NCBI GenBank assembly: GCA_022036555.1
Contig: CM039137.1
Span: forward strand, 5,371,034 to 5,435,033
Length of the DNA: 64,000 nucleotides
DNA from: Microstegium vimineum
Lineage: Eukaryota > Streptophyta > Magnoliopsida > Poales > Poaceae
Direction of reading: 5' to 3'
Part shown: positions 48,141-60,100 of the stretch, one piece after another
Layout of the letters: every line of letters begins with the position of its first letter
How positions within the stretch are numbered: position 1 is the stretch's first letter
Made by a program: the position numbers and the translations under genes
The notes under the pieces: model-generated
Database searches by the model: none
Told to the model about the DNA's origin: nothing
The model's input: only the letters and a program-made list of their open reading frames with translations

Positions 48141-51100
48141 CTACTCCCCTCTTTGCAATAAAAACGCAAAACTTGGGTTTTCATGGACAAAAGGCAGAAA
48201 GTCATCATCAGCCACCTCAATGACTGGCAATGTCTTTGTAATATCATCAAGTGAAAAAGGTATACTGCGTTAAGGAATGAATGAGGGAAACCATTAAATA
48301 TCAGTAGTAATAGATTTCTTTTAAAAATAATGTGGACACCATTTTTCACACATAACAAACCTGGAATCATCATCTAGCAGTATAGAAAAACTTGTGGACA
48401 TATTTGATTCCTCACGTACCGCAGATTTCAAGCTTGATGTAAACTATAGATAGATAGGTTAGATTTGTCAGCTGATGTCATTTGGAAAATAAACACTAAC
48501 CAAATGTGGCAAAAGATCATAAACTATATTAGGGAAACTGACCAACTTACCTCTGCTGAAATAGTGTTTGTACCATTCACATCATCCCAGTACATACTAA
48601 CTATTCTCTCTAGCTGTTGTATGCTGAGGGCCTAAAGACACAATAAAAATACGAGTACAACCATAAGAGAAAAGATAAGCAGCAGAAGAAACTTGGACAA
48701 GAAAACTACTTACAGGGCACACATCAGTGCGTATCTCTCTTAATGTCCTCATTGGCTTAAGAGAAATCACCTGATAAAAGAGTAGCAGGTATCAACGTAT
48801 TTATGATTAGAAAATTATCAACTGAAATAATATTAGAATTTTTTTTAACTAGTACTACCACCAGTCAATAAATATGACATTTCAGACAGTATAAATGACT
48901 TGTTCTCTACCTATTTTTGTGTCTGAAACATCATGTTCACCTATTTTTGTGCCTGAAATGTCATATTTTAGTGACTGGAGGTAGTAGTACTAAAGTAAGT
49001 GTTGCCGCACCAGGAAATCGACAGCTTGTCTAATATGCCTCAATGCCTCCCACACTGAACCTGCAAACTGTGTGAAACATATATAACATATTAGCCAATG
49101 GCATTTGGGGAAAACCATCGCAAAACAGGTATGTAATCAACCTCTCTTGTAGCATTGTCGGACCAATGTTTTAGTTCAGCTAGTCCAGCTCTGACATATT
49201 CCCCGTTACTAAGAGAACAGCATTCACGCCGTAAAAGTAATCTAGTTTCAAAGCAAATATCTTAGAGAAACATTACATATATCAAGACAAGATAACATCA
49301 TAAGGACAAAATATTTACCGATTAAATAGTTGAACATCAATCAGCGAGAATATTTGAGTGAAAAGTTTATGCACCAGAATTGATGGAACCTGCAAATTTG
49401 ATAGAGTAAGATATGTACTGATGGATGCCACAGGGGACAGGTCAATAATAGTTTAGCACTTACGTGATTTGCCCTCAGTACATCCAAGTAGCTAGTGAGG
49501 ATTTTCACTATGCCCAGCCAATGTGTGAGTTGGTTCTGTTGACCCATGCCATTAAGATTGCCTTTCGCAATACTTGAGTGAGAAGTTCGTGGATCCTGAC
49601 AAGTTTTGTGTTTAGACATTGTTCAATGGGGGCAAAAAGTTTGAACCATTATTCATTTTTCAGGTAGCAGTACCTGTATACACAATTCAAGCAAAGGGTT
49701 TAGCTCCTTCTTCACGCTGTCACTTATCATGCCATAAACCTTTTCAATTAGATCCACGAGCTGCTGTTTGAATAGCAAAGCAGGATATTTTGCTTCAACT
49801 TGGGGCAATCCACCAGATCCAACAACTGATTGACCACTGAGATAAGCAAGCCCAGCATTTGAAGTTTGATTCCCATGAAATATCCTCTCTGACGAAAATC
49901 TTCTCCTTTGCGGAGTTGAGATTGCCGTCCTAGTAGTTTTGAATGACCGTTGAAGGAGAACTGTTAATGTAGATAAGTTGGACAACCAATACGCCAATGT
50001 CTTCATGTCATTTTGAGCCTTTACAGGAAGAAAACAAAAAGAACAATTAGCCAAATTATAGTACAATAGCATGAATCCATCTTGTATGCAATATAAAAAT
50101 TGGCATGTAACTTATTCGCAAAAAAAAGTCAGCATGTAACTTATTTCCCTTTTCAGTTTTTCACATGTGGGCTCCAATATCACCCATCTTTACTTCCTTT
50201 ACATGTTGAATGGATGTGGTTCGATGTTAAGATTACTGAAAGATTTGATTAAAAAATTATGTAGTTCTTTTCACCAAAGTAGAAGTAGTGCTCCATCAGC
50301 AGCAATGGGGTTTAAGCAGAATATGATCAAATAATTACAAATAAAGAATCAAACTAAGTGGCGGGAACCTCTGTGGCTGAGTTTATAGCATGCAAAATGT
50401 TATCGAAGACACCCGTCTTCATGGCTTCAAATGATTTCCAGTGGAGAAGGCATTGGTATATAAGGAGAGCTGCAACAGGTTTGCTCCCAGAAAATCCAAG
50501 ATATTGTGAAATACAAGTGAGTAACCACTGCTGGTCGTCCTGGGCTGCTGGTGATGGGAAGGCTTCAAAAAGAATAAAAGAACTATCAATACAATAATAA
50601 AATTAAGAGTTAATTTCAACAAACAGTATTTACCATACTTGATATTTCTGTTTTGGTATTCTTTGCAGTTTTTCTCCATGTTCAAAATCTTTTTGGTTGC
50701 CCAAGTCAGGACCATTGGCCTATAAACATATTTCAAACGCATAGTTTAACACCTCATTTTTTGAGATATCCTTCAGATTTGTGTTATGCAGCTATATACA
50801 TGGTTAAACTCACTGCTGAGGCTATTGCTTCTGATGTGCCAGTTGAGGGTTTCATTTCAGTTTGCCTAATGTCACCATTGAAAATATGGCCATTCTCTGG
50901 ACTTCTCTGTAAAAATAGCATCAATTCCAATTTTGAGTATTGACTGTTGAATGACTATGCAAAGTATACTCAAAGAAGGTTCCTAAAGAGAGAATTTACA
51001 TGGATCCTTGAGATCTTTGAGCGTGAAGCTGGAGATTTAGCAGTAGACGGTGGAGTTGAAGTTGCTTGTTGACGAAGAACTTGGTTCTCAGCCTCTAAGT

Positions 51101-54100
51101 TGGATGCCTTTCCTTCAAGTCTGTTCATGGAAGGATGGGTAAGAATTATTTGGTTGGAGTTTGTAGTGACATACAGAAGTACCTGATACATCTAATAGAG
51201 ATACTGGAACATGAAGTATGCAAGTGCACACCTTTGTAGAGCTTCCTGAAGTTGAGTGAGAATTTTACTAGAGTCTTCAATTTTCTTAATCAAATCATCA
51301 TTCCTCTTGAGGAGGTCCTCATTTCTTTCAGTAAATCTTCATTTCTTTCGTGAGCTTCAGTAACAGCTCTCTTTGCAGCATCACTTTCTTGTTTTTCCAT
51401 TACAAAAGAAGACAACCTTGATATTGCATCTACTTGAAGCCTGTTTCAGAGAAGAAAGTATTAGATTTCAAAACAATAATATCAGCATATGGCAATTTCA
51501 GAAAGATAAGCAGAGAATGACAATACTTACTTTTGTACCGTGTCTTGAAGTAAATGGATTCTGTATTCACTATCACTAATTTTCTTGAGTAATTCATCAT
51601 TTCTCTCTTGAGTTTCAGTAAGAGATTTCCTGATTGCGTCATTTTCCTTCATTGCAGCTTCTAAAGAAACATCTTTTGCAGCTACATTATCTTCAAGCCT
51701 GTTTTATTCAGGACTAATTTTATAATTCAATATAGCAAATGATGGGCTTATGGACATGCATGCATACATGATGGGAGGTGTGAATTGTTGACTGTGAATA
51801 TGTATAAAATATTGTAAAATCATTAGGCAAGGTACAACCTTTTTCTATTGCTACAGTTCCCCCACCCCCACCCCTCAACGCACACATACACCCACCCCCA
51901 CCCCCACCCTTTGAATGAGTATGGATAAACCATTGAAAAAGCATCAGAGAAGGTACACACGTATTTATCGTAGTTTGAAGGTGTCCCATTTTTTCATTAG
52001 CATCTTCAACTTTCATCAGTAACTCTTCATTTTTCTCTTCAGCCTCAGCAAGTGCTTTCTTTATAGCATCCTTTTCATGTCTCTCTGATAGCAACAGAGA
52101 ATCCTTTGTTGTTGTATTTTCTCCAAGCCTGAATTGAAGGAATGGAATGAAGCATTATAATCTCATAACTATGCATTGTCATGACATGCGAGACCCCAAT
52201 AAGAAAAGGCATATCACATACCTTTCTATGGTACCTTGAAGAAGGTCGATTTTCCTGTCAACATCAATAAATTTGGTTAGTAATTCTTCATATTTTTCTT
52301 GACTTTCATTGTGTGCTTTTGTTGTTGTGTCATTCTGCTCCCTCTCCCTCAACAGCAAATTCTCATTTGAAACTGTAGTTTCCTCAAGCCTGTTTTTGTA
52401 AAAGAAAATAAGACTTTATATGTCAGTATTTGAGGGATGGGAACTGCTCTGCAAATAATTAGTGCCCTAGACAAAAAAAACAAATCAGGTGCAAATTTGA
52501 CTATCTGCATAAGTTCATAAGTTGGAACAAATAAACCTAGGAACAATAATGGACCTCTGTATAGTAAACTGAAGCTGAAGAATATGTTTATCATTATCAT
52601 GAATTTTCTTCAGAAGTTCTTCACTCTTTTCCTGAGTTTCAGTGAGAGTCTTCTTTGTTGCCTCGTGTGCATGCTTTTCTGTAAGCAATAGAGCCTCTTT
52701 GGCATTGACATCTTGTTCAAGTCTGAATGGGAAAGGGGGAAATCACTACGAAGTCATAAATTGACAAAGATCGATGTTTAATTGGGGTATATGATCTCAA
52801 CTATACAAAATAAATACGAGGATGACCTCAGGAAAACAATGCATGCAGTAAATATTTCCAACCATTACAATTAGAAAACAAAGAGGGGGATTGTTGGTTT
52901 TTCCACACTTATGGAGATCATTTGAAGATTTGCCATTCTGTGATCTTACCGACGCATGAATAAAGTGGAAAATTCTTCAAACTACCCAAGAAAACAGGGG
53001 AAACAAAGAAAGCAATCTGACCTTGTTATTGTATCCTGAAGGCTATCAGTTTTTCTATCTGAACCTTCAAGTTTTTTTATTAATTCTTCGATTCTCAATT
53101 GTGCTTCTGCAAGTAATTTTAAGGTGGAAGCATTCTGTTCCTTTTCAGTTAGCAATAAAGCTTCAGTTACTGCCAAATTTCCTTCGAGTCTATGCACATG
53201 GAATGGAACACGTCGTCGTGTTATGCAATTGAAGATAAAATAAGGTTAGTGGACTGAAGTCGGAATAGAGAAGGATGACTCATCCCTATAAGGAGAAGTT
53301 ACAGACCTCCTAACCGAGTCCTCAAGTTCTGCAATATTTGCACGAGTATTTTGCACTTCAGTTAGCAATTCCGCAATCTTTTTCTGAGAACCAGCTAATT
53401 CTTTCTTGGTTTCACTGTTTTCATGTCTTTCTATAGCCAATAAGGAATCTTTATCTGCAGTAATTTCTTCATGTCTATGTGTAAAGAAAAGAAGTATTAA
53501 ACTTAGTGTAAAGTTGGTTTGAATTTAACAGTACTTGTAAGAAAAGAAATGAAACCTTTTTACTGAATCTTCAAGCAGAACAATTTTGCTATCTGAGTCA
53601 TCTACTTTGTGCACTAACTCTCGGTTTTTCTCTTGAGATTCAAGCAGCAATTTTGTGGTGTCATCATAGCTTTGCTTTGTTGTAAGCAATAAAGACTCTC
53701 TTGTAGTTGCATCTTTTTCAAGTCTATATTATTGAGTGAAATTCAGGAAACCAGTGTTAGCTCAGAAGGTTAAAAAGATAAGAGTGGATCTTTATAGTAC
53801 CGTTTAGTGCACAACAATTAAGTTTAGCTACTAGTTATGCCAAACTACCAAATAGAGTTAGCAAAACAAAAACAGACCTTTCCACATTCTCCAGAAGCTG
53901 ATCCATGTTTTTCTCAGCTTCCTTAATTTTTTTTAGCAACTCCTTGTTTGTTTCTTGAGCTTCAGAGAGTGATTTCTTCGTTTGATCATGCTCTTTTCTT
54001 TCTGCTAAGTAAAGAGCATCCGTTGTTGTTGCACCCTCTTCTAACCTACGTTCAGGATCAGATTACAACAGCTACAATTCATAAATTTGATGATCAAATA

Positions 54101-57100
54101 GACAATCAAGCTGGGTATCATCAAATGTCAAGTAATTTTCAAGTACACCCATTCAACAAGTGAGCAATTACTTAACGTCTCCTCTGTCAACGCATAAGAA
54201 TTGGGTTCTACAGAATTCCTGAACATGGCTTCCTTAATTTGCTATTCCACTTAATCTCAACCAGTTCTGAATCATGGTAAAAAAAGGGTCCACAGATCAT
54301 CCACTAGCCACAGAACAATGGCATCATCATCATCTCATTCACATAGTTTTCTTCCACTCCAACTATTCTACGGAGGCAATGGGCTAATAACAGCATCTAC
54401 TCCAAATTAGGCATGGCCACTGACAACACTATCAAAGTTGAAAGTGAGGAACATTACGAGAGTACACTCAATAGCTGTAATGGGCCCCCATTCAACAGGA
54501 TGTTTACAAATTGAGGTAAACACAGGGTACGTAATTGATTTTCCGGTAATAAAAACGACAAACCTTTCTATAGTACTTTGAAGTTGATCATTTTTTCTAT
54601 TAGCAGAATAAATTTCCTTCAGTAAACCTTCGATCCTCCCTTGTGCCTCTGCTAATTCTTTTGATGTTGCATCTTTTTCCCGACGTTCTGTTAGTAAAGT
54701 TGCTTCTCTTGCAACTGCAGTTTGTTCCAGTCTACGTTCATGGATAAAAATGGTAAAAATCTAAGAAATAAAATTAGGTACCATAAACGACTGCTATGCT
54801 GCAGTACCTCTGTATACTATCTTGAAGCTCATGCACACTGTGGTTAGCACACTCAACTTCTTTGACTAATTCCTCGATTTGATCGAGAGCTTCAGTTAGT
54901 GTCTTTTTCGTCATTTCAGTTTCTTTCCTTTCAGTTACCATTAAAGCCTCTCTTGTAGTAGCACCTTCTTCAACTCTTAGGCGTATTGAGAAAGAATACA
55001 ATGTGACTACTCAAAAGGCCTCACAAAAAAATTACTAAAAATGACATTGGGATCTCTAACAAAAAAAGAAAGAAAGATAACTTGATTCTCCTCTGGTTAA
55101 AGCTAAAAGTAGCTCTAGGTCATCACGAATTAGTGTAAACTTGACAAGCTTACAGTAGCTGGTAAATCAATTATCACTCACAACTTTGTTTTCTTATCAG
55201 GATCTACTATTCTCCATGCCATATATATTGTTTCTTTTGAACCTCAACTAGTTCTTATTCTTTTGTCGCCACTTCATTTTCATCATTTCACAGTTGCTAA
55301 CATGTATTATCAATTTGTCATGATGCTGCAATTCTTCAACCACACTGTTAGATATATAATTGTATATATCCTAGGGGATCCTATGTAATTATGTTTACTT
55401 GTACTCAAAGTCATGTATGACTATATATATGAAAGTCACCCAACCCCTGAGGGTAAGAGGTGTTCCGCTATCTCTCTACATGGTATCTTTCGCCTAGGTT
55501 TACATCCTAACCCTAGCCGCCGCAGCTTCCGCCCTAACCCTAGCCACCTCAGCTGCCGCCGCCGCCTGCCCAGGCCGCCGCCGCCGACCGCCGCACCCCT
55601 CCTGCCGCCGCCTCCATCCAGGCCGCCGCCATGCCTCCAAAGAAACTGTCATCGATCCAGCACCGCCCGCCGTCCCCAACTACGTTGCTATCAACATCAA
55701 GAACCACGTCCCCATCACCTTGGAGTTAGCCAACCCTAACTACACCAAGTGGTCTGCGTTCTTCAAGGCGCTCTGCGGCAAGTTCATGCTTCGTGGCCAC
55801 ATCGACGGCACCACTGCCGCCAACCCCGACGATCCGCTGTGGGACGCAGCGAACTGCACCGTCCGTGGCTGGATGTTCGGCTCCGTCTCCGACGACGTCC
55901 TCGACCTCGCCATGGCCCAAGATCAGGACGCCCACGATCTCTGGGACGCCATCGCCGCCCGGTTCCAAGCCAACAAAGCGCCTCGGGCCGTCTTCCTCAA
56001 CGAGAAGTTCCACTCCATGACCCAGGGCGACTCCAGCATCGACCAGTACTCCCAGCGCATGAAGCAGGCTGCCGATGCCCTTCGCGACGTCGGCCAAGCC
56101 GTCGCGGACCCTTGGCTTGTCCTCAATCTGCTACGCGGGCTCAACCCTCGCTTCTCCTGCACGACCGACGACATCGCCAACCGAGACGTCCTGCCCACCT
56201 TCGCCGCCGCCAGCAACATGATGGTTTTGAAGGAACTTCGCCTCGCCAATGAGGAGAAAGTTCAAAAGAACACGAACACGACCCTGGTTGCGGCCAGTTC
56301 GTCCTCCTCCAGTTGCGACACCACGAGGTTGCCGCTCCTCGTCCTCCAACTTGCGTTCCCCTGCCAACCAACCTCAGCCTCGCCAAGGCAGCAACAAGGG
56401 CGGCAACGGGAACGGCAACCGCCGCGGTGGGCGGCGTGGACAGCAGCAGCAGGGACGCCAGCAGCAACAACAGTCGCCCCCGGGCCATGGTATTGCTTCA
56501 GCCCGGGGGTCGGCCTCCCTGCCGAGGGTGGGCAGTGGCACCCTCCAGCCAGAACTGGACCGTACGGGCAGCCTACCCAGGCGCACACCGCCTACACCCA
56601 ACAACTGCAGGCGTGGGATCCTGCTGCCCTGGTCGCCGCCCTGAATCAGATGTAGATCCCCTCGGATAGCACCCCCTGGGTGATGGACACTGGTGCTACC
56701 TCGCACATGAGCTCCAACGACGGTATACTCCTTTCTCGTTGCCGTCCTTCCTCCTCCTCGGTTGTCGTCGGTAACGACAACTCCCTACCCGTCACTTGCC
56801 AGGGTGACTCCTGGCTCGCGTCTCCTTCATCTAACTTTGCGTTAAATAATATTCTGGTGGTCCCACATATTATTCGCAATCTACTTTCAGTCCGTCAATT
56901 CACACGTGATAATCATTGTTCCGTTGAATTTGACGCCTTTGGTTTCTCCATTAAGGATCCTCGTACCAGTCGGGTGATGCTTCGCTGCAATAGCTCCGGT
57001 GACCTCTACACCTTCCCCACTGCCACCACCACCAGTCGCGCCTTGGCCGCCTCCACAGACACCGCCAACTTGTGGCATGCCCGTCTCAGGCATCCTGGTC

Positions 57101-60100
57101 CTGCCGCCGCCACCGGTCTCTAGTCCTTGGTTCCATGTGCTAAGTCTGCTTCTAGGGGTCTGTTTGGTTTGGGGACTTACTGGGTTGGGATGGGTTCAAC
57201 CCAATTTTCTGGAATGAAATGAACCCATCTCTTGTTTGGTTTACGGGATAGGTTGAACCCAGTTTTTTGTTTGGTTGTAAGGGTGAAGAGGGATGAAATA
57301 GATGTCATTTTAACACAGTTAACAACAACACTAGTGGGGCCCACCTGTCATGCTTTTTATTCCCTTTTCCTATCGTCTTCCTCTGCTCGACGAGCACGGC
57401 TTGCCCAGCACCGAGCTTGATCGCCTTGCCCCGCCCCGCCCAGCACCGCGCCGACGGGCCCCGACTCCCCGCCCTGCCTCGTCCCGCGCCGGAGGGCGCC
57501 GCCTCCTGGCCCCCCGCGGGCGAACAACGCCAGCAGCGGCGACCTCCCCGCCTTGCACCGCGTCGGCGGCCAGCCTCGCCCCACGCCTCCCGCCTTGCGC
57601 ATGCGACGTCGCGCCGCCCGACGGACCTCTGCTCGCCAACGGCCACGAGAGACGGCGTCCAACTGGGTTCGCGTGGTCCGCCCGATTCGGAGGGAGGAGC
57701 TCGACCCGCATCTACGGGCATATTCGCTAGTGGGTTGGACCCAGTTTCACCCAACCCCCAAACCCGGGATGACCCAATGCAACCCCCTATTCAAACACAT
57801 ACTAGTTTGTGCCATGCGTGTCAATTAGGCAAACATGTTCGCCTACCGTTTTCCAGTTCCACGTCATGTACTATTGCACCCTTCGAGCTTTTGCATTGTG
57901 ATTTGTGGACATCTCCAGTTCCTAGTGTTTCCAGTCATTCATATTACCTTGTTATATTGGATGATTATACTCATTATTGTTGGACGTTTCCATTCGACGC
58001 AAATCCGATGTGCATCAACATCTCGTGGATTTCTGCGCTTACGCACGCACTCAGTTCAACCTCCCTGTCAAATGCTTCCAGGCAGATAACGGGACTGAGT
58101 TTCTCAACAACGCCACCGCCTGGTTCCTCGCTGCCCATGGCATCCTTCTGCACATGTCTTGTCCGTACACTTCAGCTCAGGACGGAAAGGCAGAACACAT
58201 CATCCGAACCATTAACAACATTATTCGGACCATGCTACTCCATGCCTCCAGCCTACCGGGCTAAAGCACTTAGCACCGTCACATACCTTCTCAACCGCTG
58301 GCCCTGCTCGGTCGTCGGTGCAGAGATTCCCTTCTCCCGCCTTTTTGGCAAGTCTCCCGACCTGTCCCACCTTCGTGTGTTCGGCTGTCTGTGTTACCCA
58401 AACCTCTCAGCCACCTCGACCCATCCCTCCTCACGAAAGGGGTACCACTGCCTTGACGTCTCCACGAAGCGCTTAATCATCTCACGGCATGTCATTTTTG
58501 ATGAACTGTCCTTTCTGTATGCTGCTAACAATGCAGGTTCGACTACGTCAAGCTCCCTCGAGTTCCTCGATGACGACAGTGACTTACCACTGTCACAGCA
58601 GGCTCCACCTGGCGGGCGTGGCCCTGTGCCCCCGTTCTGCGCTCCGATAGACGACCCCGTCGTGATCGCCTGCGGCCCTCCGGTGCTGCCGCCATCACCG
58701 TCGGTTCGCTTCGGCCGCGTCTACGAGCGGCGTCCTGCTGCCCTGCCGAACGGCGTAGCAGCCCCTACGCCCCCTGCGTCTGCCTCTGCCTCGACGCCCG
58801 ACAGCCCTGCACAGGCGCCCAGCAGCACTGCCCCGACGCCCGACAGCACTGCACAGGCGCCCGGAGGCCTTGTACGCGCTGCTGCTGCACCTCCTAGCAG
58901 TGCTGGGGCGTCCGACTGGGGCGTCCGACAGTAGTGAACAACCTCCTGTTCGCGCTTCGACCCGGCTCCTGACGGACGCCATCACCCCCGTCGACTACAG
59001 CAGTGCCTTTGTCTCCACCGCCTCACGGCTGCCACGCGACTACCGCAGCGCCCTCGCCGATCCGCAGTGGCGTGCGGCCATGGCCGGCGAGTACCAGGCG
59101 CTCATCGACAACGGCACCTGTCGCCTGGTTCCTCGCCCACCCCGCACCAACAGCGTCACCGCCAAATGGATCTTTCGGCACAAGTTCCATTCCGATGGCA
59201 CGCTCGCTCGCCACAAGGCGCACTGAGTGGTTCGTGGCTTCTCCCAGCAGCACGGCGTCGACTACGAGACATTCAGTCCAGTCGTCAAGCCGACCACGCT
59301 CTGCATTGTCCTCAGCATTGCCGCCTCGTGCTACTGGCCTCTACATCAGCTTGACGTGAAGAACGCTTTTCTTCATGGTCATCTCGATGAGACGGTCTAC
59401 TGTCAGCAGCCGCCCGACTTCATCGATCCTTCGGCGCCCGACCACGTGTGCCTGTTGCAGAAGTCGTTGTATGGACTGAAGCAGGCTCCCCGCGTTTGGC
59501 ACCAGCGCTTGGCCGCGCATCTTCGCACACTCGGTTTCCACCCGTCTACATCTGATGCATCTCTCTTTATTTATAAAGAGAACGATGGTGTCGCCTACCT
59601 GCTGCTCTACGTCGACAACATCATCCTGACGGCCTCATCTTCAGCACTCCGTACTCGCATCACAGCGCGTCTACGCTCTGAGTTTGCGATGACTGACCTC
59701 GGCGAGCTCCACCACTTCCTCGGCATCTCCGTCACGCGCTCCTCCGGCGGCCTGTTCCTGTCTCAGCGTTAGTACGTTGCCGAGTTGCTCCAGCGCGCTG
59801 GCATGGCAGAATGCCACTCTACGTCGACACCATTGGACTCCAAGGCCCAGCTTTCTGCCTCTGATGGTGCTCCTGTCGCCGATCCGTCTGAGTACCGTCG
59901 CCTCATCGGGGCCCTCCTGACTTTGACTCGACTAGATCTGGCTTATGTTGTTCAGCAGGCGTGCCTCTTCATGAATGATCCCCGCGAGCCGCATCTCGCG
60001 CTGGTGAAGCGGATTCTTCGGTATGTCAAGGGCACGCTCTCCACCGGGCTTCACATTGGAACTGACCCTGTCCAGTCCCTCACCGCGTATTTCGATGTTG

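Noticed and set aside
51840..51915. CCACCCCCA-rich stretch read as Gly-rich peptide
   Set aside because: Lies in the intron after module exon 13; simple repeat, not coding.
56131..57754. Long minus-strand frames within element C
   Set aside because: Opposite to the gag, protease and GC-rich insert; no family match.
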